Assembly: GCA_020437045.1 (NCBI GenBank)
Contig: JAGQWV010000662.1
Span: 1 to 7,581 of the forward strand
Source of the DNA: Saprospiraceae bacterium
GTDB lineage: Bacteria > Bacteroidota > Bacteroidia > Chitinophagales > Saprospiraceae
Length of the DNA: 7,581 nucleotides
Reading direction: 5' to 3'
The translations under genes and the position numbers were made by a program. Below are positions 1 to 7,107 of this stretch, one piece after another. How positions within the stretch are numbered: position 1 is the stretch's first letter; the number at the start of each line of letters is the position of its first letter. The notes under the pieces were generated by a model. It saw only the letters and a list, made by a program, of their open reading frames with translations. It made no database searches and was not told where the DNA came from.

Positions 1-703
1 CGGTGGCATGACAGGCATATCCAAATACAATTCCCTTGATTTCTCCGGACGTGTCTTCTATTTTTAAGACGGGTACGGCGTAGTCATTGGGGCCATTCAG
101 GTCCGCATAGAGACTCAATGTTTTTTCGTCATTATTTCTCCGGTTTACCTGAAATCGTGAAGTGCCATTACCGGAAAAAACACGTGCCGGTTCCAATTTA
201 TTAATAGCCGAAGAAGCTACCTCGACAATGTCATCAATTAATTTGGCGGTATATTTTTTTACTTTTTCAATTTCTGTTTCCGGCATGGAAAAGGAGGAAG
301 GTCGGAATGAGTCGAACATATAGGGCCCCGAATGGGTGTGGGAACTGTTCATCATGATTTGTGCCTTTGCAATTCCATATTTTTCCTGCAGTTTATTTCT
401 GATTTGATCCGATACTTCTTTGGGGATTCCAACGAGGTCTGAGGATATGATTACTCCCAAATTTTTTTGCTGGTCTTCGAGAGCTACTGCTTTTACCCAG
501 AGACTATGCATTTTTTCGTGAGCCGGCTTATTTCTGGCAGCGTATCCTGCCATCCAAAGTGAACCCACCGGGGTGATGTCTACAGCAGCTTGTCCTGATC
601 GCCAAAGATATTTCTCCTGTAAACCAGGCTGACTCCAGGCCTGCCAGCTTATGGCATAGAAGGTAATTAACAATGATATTCTTCCCCAAATTGTCAGGCG
701 CAT
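1..703 (-). CDS. exported neutral/alkaline ceramidase-like protein B, N-terminal part (3' end outside window)
   Basis: My own reading of the minus strand gives an ATG at 703-701 followed by 234 codons without a stop, running off the left edge. The predicted protein starts MRLTIWGRISLLITFYAISW, a Sec signal peptide ending near AWS before QPG. It then follows ceramidase-like A closely: AAVDITPVGSLWMAGYAAR (39-57), LWVKAVALED (68-77), NSSHTHSGPY (119-128), RFQVNRRNN (183-191), GPNDYAVPV (204-212) and FGYACHAT (227-234). H122 or H124 and H232 are the likely zinc ligands. The HTHSGP form is the one usual in true ceramidases, while the CHPT of A is CHAT here. The region that would hold the nucleophile lies outside the window, so activity cannot be judged. 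It is 103 bases after the propeller gene. Another frame overlapping its start (755-528) is a shadow, since it lacks these conserved motifs. Confidence 0.9.
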   Translation of the reverse strand, partial: MRLTIWGRISLLITFYAISWQAWSQPGLQEKYLWRSGQAAVDITPVGSLWMAGYAARNKPAHEKMHSLWVKAVALEDQQKNLGVIISSDLVGIPKEVSDQIRNKLQEKYGIAKAQIMMNSSHTHSGPYMFDSFRPSSFSMPETEIEKVKKYTAKLIDDIVEVASSAINKLEPARVFSGNGTSRFQVNRRNNDEKTLSLYADLNGPNDYAVPVLKIEDTSGEIKGIVFGYACHAT

Positions 704-739
704 GTTGGTTTCTTTTTTGGTTAACAAATATTGTATAAA

Positions 740-753
740 GCTGGTGGCCCAGC
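740..753 (-). other. small GC-rich hairpin between propeller and ceramidase-like B genes
   Basis: In the minus-strand transcript GCTGG-GCCA-CCAGC can form a five-base-pair stem with a four-base loop, followed by UUUAUA. It lies in the 103-base gap, 37 bases before the ATG of ceramidase-like B. It is too short, and its U-run too weak, for a convincing intrinsic terminator. It could be an attenuator or an RNA-processing or stability element, or it could be chance. Confidence 0.22.
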
Positions 754-806
754 ATATTGGTTGACGATCTGGCTCATCGGCTTGAAAGAGACCATTGGTC
801 AATTTT

Positions 807-2084
807 TTATTTTTTAAATGGGTTGGGAATACGTATTAAATCCTCTATTTCTTTTCCTTCATGTTGCATTCTGGCTAAGGTATAAACCGCTCCTTCCTGA
901 TCCAGGGCTATTGAATTGACATAAATCGGAATACCTCCATCCGTATAAAAAATGGGTCCATGATCGATATACTTTTCCGAAGGAATGTGGTAGGTGATCA
1001 AATGCAGATTTTCCAGGCCTTTTGCGCCACCTTTGGCGATTTTATCTTCACCTTTGAGCCGCTGACCATCTTCGTAAATCGGACCACCTGTCAAATAGTA
1101 AATGGTTTCCTGGTCCGGCCCCAAAACAAAACCGAGATAGCCATAGCTGAACTGATCAAAAATTCCGCTCCGACGGGAAGGTATCGAGGTTAAACGCTCT
1201 ACAATTTCGATTTTCTGATCATCAGGTGAATATTTAAATAAGTAACCGGAGTTACCATGTACTCCGTAAATGGCATTTTCCGGAGAATACCAAAATGCTT
1301 TCCGCCAATTGTATCCCATATTTCCTGGCTGTTTGTAATCGTACTGACCGAAATAGTCCAATTGCATTGTAGGTGCTTCCAAGTGGGAAAATGTTTCCTG
1401 TTCTGGATGATAATACAAAATGTCTCCATTCGAGCGGGTGAAATAAACATTACCATTTCTGGGGTCTACCACCATGGAGCGACATAATACTCTAAAGTCA
1501 TCTCCTGGAATTCCCGCTTCGCCTTTCGCTGATATGGTCCCTAGATCCTTTAATGTTCCGGTATTCAGTTCGTAATGAATGAGGTGGCCGGTAGGCCAGG
1601 TGATACCATAAATTTGTGATCTATCTATATCCATAACCATGGTCAGTAAACCTTCTCCATAAGGTAGCATCGCAAGATCCTTAAACTGCCCCGTGATCAT
1701 GTTGTATTCGAGAAGATGTCCTCCGGGATAAAGTCCAAAATTATTGGGAGGATTTGCCGGAAGCCGTTCCATACCGTCAATCATTTCATAATAGCCTACA
1801 TGGGTGCCAAAATAAAGTGACTTATCTTTTTCATAAAACAGCACATGGCTTTTACCCTGTCCAATAGTGTGATTACCTTTTTCGCCACAGATTTCAGTGA
1901 GATCGCCAATGATCGTAATCTCCTCATTCTCCGGATTAAATTTGCATAAATATCCACCGATTTCGATATCCTCCGATGACAGTACATAATATAGACAACC
2001 GTCGCTTGCTGACGACAATGCATTGTAAGTGTCATGAGCAAGAGGGAAACCGGAATAATATTTCTTTGCTATTATTTTTTTCAT
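807..2084 (-). CDS. predicted seven-bladed beta-propeller protein, no signal peptide, function unknown
   Basis: The 425-residue protein shows seven copies of a hydrophobic-Tyr inner strand: GCLYYVL (29-35), SLYFGTH (89-95), QIYGITW (157-163), NVYFTRS (212-218), AIYGVHG (271-277), TIYYLTG (327-333) and AVYTLAR (399-405). In most copies a 'G-x-L-x-x-Y-x-P' outer hairpin follows: GGYLCKFNP, GGHLLEYN, TGHLIHYELN, NGDILYYHP, SGYLFKYSP. This spacing fits a seven-bladed propeller. Histidines recur at similar blade positions (H80, H95, H123, H167, H276), with the motifs QGKSH (76-80) and YPGGH (119-123). Propeller folds occur in SMP-30-type lactonases and in several polysaccharide lyases (PL22, PL24, PL25), but I cannot place it in any of these; I vaguely associate the pattern with uncharacterised planctomycete proteins. 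The start at 2084 is the earliest ATG possible because an in-frame TAG lies at 2093-2091. MKKIIAKKYYSGFPLAH is not a signal peptide, so the protein is probably cytoplasmic. It lies between the two ceramidase-like genes. Confidence 0.72.
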   Translation of the reverse strand: MKKIIAKKYYSGFPLAHDTYNALSSASDGCLYYVLSSEDIEIGGYLCKFNPENEEITIIGDLTEICGEKGNHTIGQGKSHVLFYEKDKSLYFGTHVGYYEMIDGMERLPANPPNNFGLYPGGHLLEYNMITGQFKDLAMLPYGEGLLTMVMDIDRSQIYGITWPTGHLIHYELNTGTLKDLGTISAKGEAGIPGDDFRVLCRSMVVDPRNGNVYFTRSNGDILYYHPEQETFSHLEAPTMQLDYFGQYDYKQPGNMGYNWRKAFWYSPENAIYGVHGNSGYLFKYSPDDQKIEIVERLTSIPSRRSGIFDQFSYGYLGFVLGPDQETIYYLTGGPIYEDGQRLKGEDKIAKGGAKGLENLHLITYHIPSEKYIDHGPIFYTDGGIPIYVNSIALDQEGAVYTLARMQHEGKEIEDLIRIPNPFKK

Positions 2085-2188
2085 ATAAATCTACTAACTA
2101 ATTCTAGTCCATCACGGGCTAGCTGGGACGCTACCAATGTTTAAAATGGCCATAATTTGTGGAAAATTTAAAAAACTGTCCGCACCAT

Positions 2189-3568
2189 TTATTCACCCGG
2201 CATTAATTTATTTCCGGGCTTTTTCAATCCCACCGTTTCCGCCAAATTGATCATACTCAGTATGATTTTATCTTCAATACCCATCGCCCAGGTAGATGGC
2301 AGACCATATACCATTTGTGCGGAGGCACCTTCATAACCTCCTTCTTCCAGAATTCTGGCGGTGGGAATATAACTCATGACGTCATTCGAATAACCCATGA
2401 TCATGCTATCGTATCCATATAGTTTTTTGAGGGCAATGGCATATCCCACTACTAGTTCACCACCAAGGGTAAATATATTTTGTTCGTCTAGTTTCCACAC
2501 CTGGATAGGGTAGGGGTATTTTTCTTGAAAAGCTTCACCTTTTTTAGCCTTGGCAAGCATCCGTTCACCCCAGCGTAGTTGATAGCTTTTTGCAGATTCA
2601 CAGAAATTGACCAATTGACTTTCCGTTGGAGCTGCTGCCAGATCAAGATCAATCTCAGTATAGGCAGTTTTTATTACCGGCTTTAGTTCCACCATTTCTT
2701 CTTCGAGGATTCTATCTACCGCAGCCGCTAAGGTACGACCATATTGCCTGGCTAAAGGAATAGTTCGTCTGGGTAGGGGATTTTGATCCGCACCGGCCCC
2801 TTGAAAAAACATGGCCATAGCACCGTGATGCTCTTCCTCCAGTTCGAGCTGGGCAAATCCGGGATAATCCCCATTCCATTGATTAATTGAGAGTACCGTC
2901 GGGTGGCAGGCATACCCAAACACGATGGCCATCAACTTTCCTTTGAGTGTTTCGACTTTAATGACCGGTACCGCATAATCATTGGGGCCACTCAGGTCCG
3001 AAACCTGGCTAATGGTGGCTTCCGTATTATTTCGACGGTTGACTTGGAAACGAGTCTGACCATTGGAAGAATAAATTTGTACTTCTTTCATTTTATCAAA
3101 TGCTTTCACCACTGTATGGACGATGGTGTTTATCAATTGATCGGAATAGCGCATGATTTTGTTCAACTGCTCTTGGTCTAGCGGATACACATCAAATAAA
3201 GCATGATTTAATACTGGTCCGCAATGAGTATGCGAGCTGTTTAAAATAATATCCGATTTTTCCAGATCCAACTTGCTTTTTAATTGTGCCCTTATCTCGT
3301 CAGAAATCCCTTTTGGAAAACCTAATAAATCGGATGTGACCAGAACCGCTCTTTTACCATTTCCATCTTCGAGTGCCAATGCCTTTACCCAAATATCTTG
3401 CAAGGTACCTTCTGATGGCGCTTCCCGGCCACCATAACCGGCTAGCCACATCGAATATTCAGGAGTTATATTCGCCCGGTTTACGCCTGCTTTCCAATAG
3501 GTACTTTGAGAAAAAACAGATACAATAGCCGTTAGACAGATCAGGGGGATTATCAGGAAATTTTTCAT
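2189..3568 (-). CDS. exported neutral/alkaline ceramidase-like protein A (zinc amidase fold, nucleophile serine absent)
   Basis: The 459-residue protein starts with a Sec signal peptide (about residues 1-20, ending SVFS before QS) and continues as a neutral/alkaline ceramidase N-terminal-type domain. Landmarks are AGVNRANITPEYSMWLAGYG (27-46), NSSHTHCGP (110-118), FQVNRRNN (174-181), GPNDYAVPV (194-202), FGYACHPTVL (217-226), GAGADQNPLPR (257-267), TLGGELVVGY (367-376) and GYSNDVMSYIPT (392-403). By comparison with Pseudomonas and human neutral ceramidases, H113 or H115, H222, E371 and Y400 are the likely zinc ligands. The catalytic GDVSPN hexapeptide, which carries the nucleophile Ser, is replaced by GADQNP, so ceramide hydrolysis cannot be assumed. 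The protein is also short because it has no C-terminal immunoglobulin-like domain (family members with one are about 650-750 residues). Its role in a glycan locus is unknown; hydrolysis of an amide or ester on a sugar is a guess. It lies 48 bases after the ThuA gene and 104 bases before the propeller gene. Confidence 0.87.
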   Translation of the reverse strand: MKNFLIIPLICLTAIVSVFSQSTYWKAGVNRANITPEYSMWLAGYGGREAPSEGTLQDIWVKALALEDGNGKRAVLVTSDLLGFPKGISDEIRAQLKSKLDLEKSDIILNSSHTHCGPVLNHALFDVYPLDQEQLNKIMRYSDQLINTIVHTVVKAFDKMKEVQIYSSNGQTRFQVNRRNNTEATISQVSDLSGPNDYAVPVIKVETLKGKLMAIVFGYACHPTVLSINQWNGDYPGFAQLELEEEHHGAMAMFFQGAGADQNPLPRRTIPLARQYGRTLAAAVDRILEEEMVELKPVIKTAYTEIDLDLAAAPTESQLVNFCESAKSYQLRWGERMLAKAKKGEAFQEKYPYPIQVWKLDEQNIFTLGGELVVGYAIALKKLYGYDSMIMGYSNDVMSYIPTARILEEGGYEGASAQMVYGLPSTWAMGIEDKIILSMINLAETVGLKKPGNKLMPGE

Positions 3569-3616
3569 GAGGTAAAGAAGTTTTTTATAATTAGCGGATG
3601 GGTATCGAGTATGCTT

Positions 3617-4387
3617 TTAAGATTTGTCAATAGCCCAACCTATAGCATTTTGTAGCATTTTAATAAAATTCGGATTCTCAAAGTCGGAGGGATGGCCTAA
3701 TGAGGTATAAAATACTTTTCCGCCAAATGATGTATTTCTCGTCCAGGCGATCGGTTCAGTTTTTCCATCTGAGGTACCCTGGATTAATATTTTAATACCC
3801 GGATCGAGTAAAGGTGCTACCAGATATAAATTTGCATCACTTCTCCAGGTATCTGGTAGCCCCTTCAGTATGCCGTTGGATGTATCGGATGTGTTTATTT
3901 TGACATCAATCCCCGGGCCCACTGGACCATATCCCCGGTTTTCACACCCTAACACATCGGCAACAAATTCCTTCCAGTCCTCATATCCGAGTGAGGCTTC
4001 TTCTCGAAGAGTAAAGGCATGATTAGCAGTGCGTATGCCAATAATAGGTTTTCCTTTTTTAATGTAATTCTTAAGGAGATCCATTTGTTTTGGGCGGAGG
4101 GCTACTCTCCTCGTGAAAACAATAACGGCATCAGCTTTTTTTAGTTTTTGAAGGTCTGGGTACTGAAAGGCGGTTCTGTCTCCGGTCCCTAATAAAACAC
4201 TCGTGCTATAATTACATTCCTGTTCCAGCTGTTTGGCAAATAATGGGATGGTTTTATGTGCCTCGTAGTTGTCGATATCTTCACTGATTAAAAAAACGAT
4301 CAATGGTTTTTTTTCAGATGGAGAGGTCCAGGCGGTTATAGTTGCCAATAAGATAAAGATTATTAGTGGAAAGTATTTTTTCATCAA
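3617..4387 (-). CDS. exported ThuA-domain protein (trehalose utilisation-like, class I GATase-like fold)
   Basis: The 256-residue protein begins with a Sec-type signal peptide (MMKKYFPLIIFILLATITAW, no lipobox cysteine). A single ThuA-like domain fills the rest: PLIVFLISEDIDNYEAHKT (28-46) as first strand and loop, ADAVIVFTRR (85-94), RPKQMDLLKNYIKKGKPIIG (98-117) with GIRTANHAF (117-125), and the closing EPIAWTRN (211-218) and GGKVFYTSLGHPSDF (222-236). These match the 'l..yv..GkgliGih', 'P..W....g.Grvfyt.lGH' pattern of the family. ThuA-like proteins have a glutamine-amidotransferase-like fold, usually without the catalytic cysteine, and occur often in sugar-catabolic loci, where some are linked to 3-keto-disaccharide metabolism; the reaction is generally unknown. 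The length is normal for a single-domain member. It sits 57 bases after the lyase and 48 bases before ceramidase-like A. Two tandem ATG codons (4387, 4384) are both possible starts. Confidence 0.88.
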   Translation of the reverse strand: MMKKYFPLIIFILLATITAWTSPSEKKPLIVFLISEDIDNYEAHKTIPLFAKQLEQECNYSTSVLLGTGDRTAFQYPDLQKLKKADAVIVFTRRVALRPKQMDLLKNYIKKGKPIIGIRTANHAFTLREEASLGYEDWKEFVADVLGCENRGYGPVGPGIDVKINTSDTSNGILKGLPDTWRSDANLYLVAPLLDPGIKILIQGTSDGKTEPIAWTRNTSFGGKVFYTSLGHPSDFENPNFIKMLQNAIGWAIDKS

Positions 4388-4444
4388 AATTCTAATTGTT
4401 CTTTTTTGTGTCCTTATTTTTTATATGCATAGCCTTGACATAGC

Positions 4445-7105
4445 TTATATAGTAAATATCCAGTCTATCTTTCCATGTAAAGTAGAGGCGATTAAAAGTC
4501 TTGATTTTTTATGGAGAGTTAGTCCATCCTGGTCGATTTTAAGATTTTCACTTCCATCGGACCAGGTGATATAATCAATACCTTTCCCAGTGGTGATTTT
4601 TAAGCCATTTTTATGGTTTATTAATTCCACCTTTTTAATGAAGGGATTTATGGAATATCCTGCAAAAATACTGGCGAATAGGATAGGTTTATGACTACGA
4701 GTTCTTCTTATGATATAGGGCATTTGCCGGCCACGATCATGATTTTGCCAATCCCTTTGTCCCCATCCAATACCCAGGTATGATGTTTCCTCCGGGCCGC
4801 AAATATTCCATGCGCTACATTTTAAGTCCTTATGCTGCCAGCTTATCTGCCATATTTTATCCGTTTTATTTTCCCGGATATTTTTCAAATCATATAAATC
4901 CGATGGTGATTCTGTAAAAGTTATGTGGTCGGTTTCGAAGTCCAGATTCTCGATGTGAAATATATAGTCCTGAATATCACCTCCTTTTACCGAGAATAAA
5001 TCAACAACGTAATCGTTTCCTTCCGCATGGTCAACGATGAGGGAAGTGCGGGAGTAGAGATCCGCCATTTCGTATGCGTTGGAGGTTGCTTCTACTAATT
5101 TTACATGTTGATTGGTCTTAAATGCTTTTACCTCACCGATACGGCCTTTACCCCGTTGATCCTCCTGATTGATCATAATGGTATTATGGGCCAATGTCCG
5201 AAAATTATTGTGCTCATCCGGATGATCCCATAAGTATCCAGGATCAGATAATACCTCAACGCCTTGTTTCCAGTAATAGAGATGAAGGCTGTCTTTCTCA
5301 TGATGAATTCCCCAGTCACTGACATTCATCAGCAGAAGGCTATCTCTTCCCCGCTCTCCTGTGCGTAAATGAGGGATTTTTAATACTGGTGTATTCCAAT
5401 CCCCCAACGTCAATGGGGGAGAAGGAGATTTGTATAGACCGGGTTCTCTATAGTACACCGAGAAGGATGAAGGGGATTGCGGTTTTGCCAAATCATAAGG
5501 CAATTCCAACGAGATCATTTCGAGCTCAGCACCTTTTTGGTAATAGGTGTCCGGTACTGGACCGGCTGGCTTGGAAAGATCACTATGACAAAATTCTTTT
5601 AGTAATGAAAGAAATTGTGGGTTCCCCGGATAATTTGCAGCCATTAATTCTGCATAGGATGCATCTAATTTTAATCCCGGAAATGAATCTGCCGTGGATG
5701 GATAGGTTAGGTCTCCCTGTAATGTGTTAAAAAAGGCCTGCCATACATTTTCAAAGCCTGGATTCTGGTATAAATTAATGTGATCAAATCTGCTTCCGTT
5801 GCTATCCAGGTATTGGCCGGGATCAGAATAATTTCTGGAGGCTTGAGCTAAATCCCAAATACCTCCTAACGTCATTAATCCATAAAAAGGTGTTTCACTG
5901 GTGGAGCCGTCTTTTAAATACCATTCATTAATTGTTTTATCAAAACCTTCAAAACCAAATCTGACCAATTCGGGATGGCCAACGCACATTCCCACCAGTG
6001 CTACAGCTGTCCGGTTGCTGACCGATTTATTATTAATTTTTTTATCACAGACGAGTAAAATGGTACTTTCCAGAAGAAGGTCTCTCTCAATTTTTATTTT
6101 TTCATTGGCGCTATAAACCGGCTTGTCCTCTGTATTTTTTGCCTGGCAAGTGAAATCATATGCTTCCACTACTTTGCGAATAAAATCTGATTCCAGTCCA
6201 ACACCACTGGCACGACCAACGGTCCAGAAGGCGGTCCATAGCTTATGGTCTGGCAAATTGGGTGGAGGGGTAATTTCCGGTCGGGGTAAGTCGTCAATAT
6301 GCAGGGCCGCTATTTTGGGATCCATATCGGCATATTCACCATAGCCCACATGCACGAGCCACTGAGGATAGCATTCAGCAAATTGCAGCAAGATCTTTCT
6401 CGTTTCTTCGGCATATTTCTGATTCCCGGAGAGCAGATAGGCTTCGGCCATGGTTCTACTGGCATCAGCACACCATTGTACTTTACGCGAGCGGATATTG
6501 GCGGTAAAGCTGGGAAGGCCTTGTTTGAATCCGAATACGGTAAATGGCTCACCACCGTAGTAGGTAATTTTCTGCGGAGTTCCCCAGCTAGAAACCATCG
6601 TGATACTCTCAGGATAATCCACATGGGGAAATGCCTCAAAACAAACGGTGCAGGTTATAATTTCCGGATTTTCGATGGTCCAGGACCATAGGCCATGTGG
6701 ATGAACTGGAAGGCCTTTGTCACGACAAGAAGGACAAGGGGTCCATAATGGATCGCCGGGAGTGGTTTTTTCAATTAGTTGATCAAGACTAAATTTTTGC
6801 AGATCGAGAATGTGTCCATCAGCCTTGCGTAAAATATTCTGATAATAATTATCAGCCCATTCAAAATTAATGATGTTGCGTCGGGCATTTTCAAGATCCT
6901 TTTCTTTTATCGTGAGACAAGGATGCACGACTTCATCTCTATAGGTTTCCCATGCACTCCAATCATGCAGGGGTTCACTTCTTGATAAAGAAGGAATGTG
7001 AGAAATAGACCATGGCTGGCTCAATGATAAGCCAGCCATGGTTTTAAGAAAATCATTAATAAATTTTCTTCTGTGATATTTTATCCTGAGATAGGATTGC
7101 ATCAT
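4445..7105 (-). CDS. heparinase II/III-family polysaccharide lyase-like protein with CxxC/CxxC zinc-knuckle insert
   Basis: The 886-residue protein has the layout of heparinase II/III lyases. An N-terminal alpha/alpha-toroid of repeated helices (about residues 60-500) includes VQWCADASRTMAEAYLLSG, SNRTAVALVGMCVGHPELV with N364, and DGSTSETPFYG with Y408. A C-terminal beta-sandwich (about 570-880) includes WGIHHEKDSL (H601, H602, D605), LSDPGY (619-624) and TLAHNTIMI with H640. In this family the Asn neutralises the uronate carboxylate, Tyr/His act as acid/base, and beta-elimination yields unsaturated oligosaccharides. An insert at 124-155 carries two CxxC pairs. The N-terminus (HRRKFINDFLKTMAGLSLS) resembles a Tat signal, so export to the periplasm is likely but not certain. 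Y408 is followed by Gly where many relatives have His. The gene overlaps the SusD stop and lies 57 bases before the ThuA gene. The PL family number and substrate are not assignable by eye; a non-catalytic homologue is possible. Confidence 0.85.
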   Translation of the reverse strand: MMQSYLRIKYHRRKFINDFLKTMAGLSLSQPWSISHIPSLSRSEPLHDWSAWETYRDEVVHPCLTIKEKDLENARRNIINFEWADNYYQNILRKADGHILDLQKFSLDQLIEKTTPGDPLWTPCPSCRDKGLPVHPHGLWSWTIENPEIITCTVCFEAFPHVDYPESITMVSSWGTPQKITYYGGEPFTVFGFKQGLPSFTANIRSRKVQWCADASRTMAEAYLLSGNQKYAEETRKILLQFAECYPQWLVHVGYGEYADMDPKIAALHIDDLPRPEITPPPNLPDHKLWTAFWTVGRASGVGLESDFIRKVVEAYDFTCQAKNTEDKPVYSANEKIKIERDLLLESTILLVCDKKINNKSVSNRTAVALVGMCVGHPELVRFGFEGFDKTINEWYLKDGSTSETPFYGLMTLGGIWDLAQASRNYSDPGQYLDSNGSRFDHINLYQNPGFENVWQAFFNTLQGDLTYPSTADSFPGLKLDASYAELMAANYPGNPQFLSLLKEFCHSDLSKPAGPVPDTYYQKGAELEMISLELPYDLAKPQSPSSFSVYYREPGLYKSPSPPLTLGDWNTPVLKIPHLRTGERGRDSLLLMNVSDWGIHHEKDSLHLYYWKQGVEVLSDPGYLWDHPDEHNNFRTLAHNTIMINQEDQRGKGRIGEVKAFKTNQHVKLVEATSNAYEMADLYSRTSLIVDHAEGNDYVVDLFSVKGGDIQDYIFHIENLDFETDHITFTESPSDLYDLKNIRENKTDKIWQISWQHKDLKCSAWNICGPEETSYLGIGWGQRDWQNHDRGRQMPYIIRRTRSHKPILFASIFAGYSINPFIKKVELINHKNGLKITTGKGIDYITWSDGSENLKIDQDGLTLHKKSRLLIASTLHGKIDWIFTI
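6641..6736 (-). other. putative zinc-knuckle module inside the lyase (C-x2-C-x24-C-x2-C)
   Basis: Codons for residues 124-155 of the heparinase-like protein encode CPSC (124-127) and CTVC (152-155), separated by 24 residues that include HPHGLWSW. The second pair is followed by FEAFP. Paired CxxC motifs at this distance normally bind one structural zinc as a ribbon or treble-clef-like knuckle. From memory, similar 'CPxC...W...CPxCg..fP' inserts occur in some heparinase II/III proteins of Bacteroidota and Planctomycetes, so this marks a subfamily rather than a one-off. Zinc binding is inferred, not shown. In an exported protein the four cysteines could instead form disulphides. Confidence 0.55.
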
Positions 7106-7107
7106 TA
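7103..7107 (-). promoter_or_regulatory. TAATG stop/start overlap (translational coupling)
   Basis: Read on the minus strand, the TAA stop of the SusD-like gene (7107-7105) shares its last A with the first ATG of the lyase gene (7105-7103), and a second ATG follows at once (7102-7100). No separate promoter can fit here. I infer that the ribosome finishing the SusD-like gene reinitiates on the lyase, which would link the amount of lyase to the amount of binding protein. Either of the two adjacent ATG codons could be the one used. Confidence 0.7.

Noticed and set aside
725..732. Minus-strand AATATTTG, one mismatch from the Bacteroidota -7 box TAnnTTTG, upstream of ceramidase-like B
   Set aside because: No TTTG-like -33 element is found at the right distance, and a single near-match is expected by chance in an AT-rich gap.
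528..755. 75-codon open frame on the minus strand overlapping the start of ceramidase-like B
   Set aside because: It is out of frame with the 703-1 reading, which has a signal peptide and the conserved ceramidase-family motifs; this frame has no recognisable motif.
790..800. Odd palindrome GACCA-T-TGGTC just after the propeller stop codon
   Set aside because: The half-sites are only five bases, no second copy was seen elsewhere in the window, and the one-base centre cannot form an RNA hairpin loop; not enough to call an operator.
2085..2188. 104-base gap between ceramidase-like A and the propeller gene, checked for a terminator or promoter
   Set aside because: Only short palindromes (ATGGCCAT, GCTAGC) and A/T runs are present; no stem followed by a U-run and no paired promoter boxes.
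4435..4453. Plus-strand TTGACA followed by TATAGT near the end of the lyase gene
   Set aside because: The two boxes are only 7 bases apart, they face away from all genes, and Bacteroidota use a different consensus (TTTG / TAnnTTTG); most likely chance in AT-rich sequence.
6299..6691. 130-codon plus-strand open frame opposite the lyase gene
   Set aside because: It lies entirely antisense to the conserved lyase coding region, has no recognisable domain, and is best explained as a shadow. The same applies to the plus-strand frames at 5389-5730, 5901-6116 and 6123-6344.
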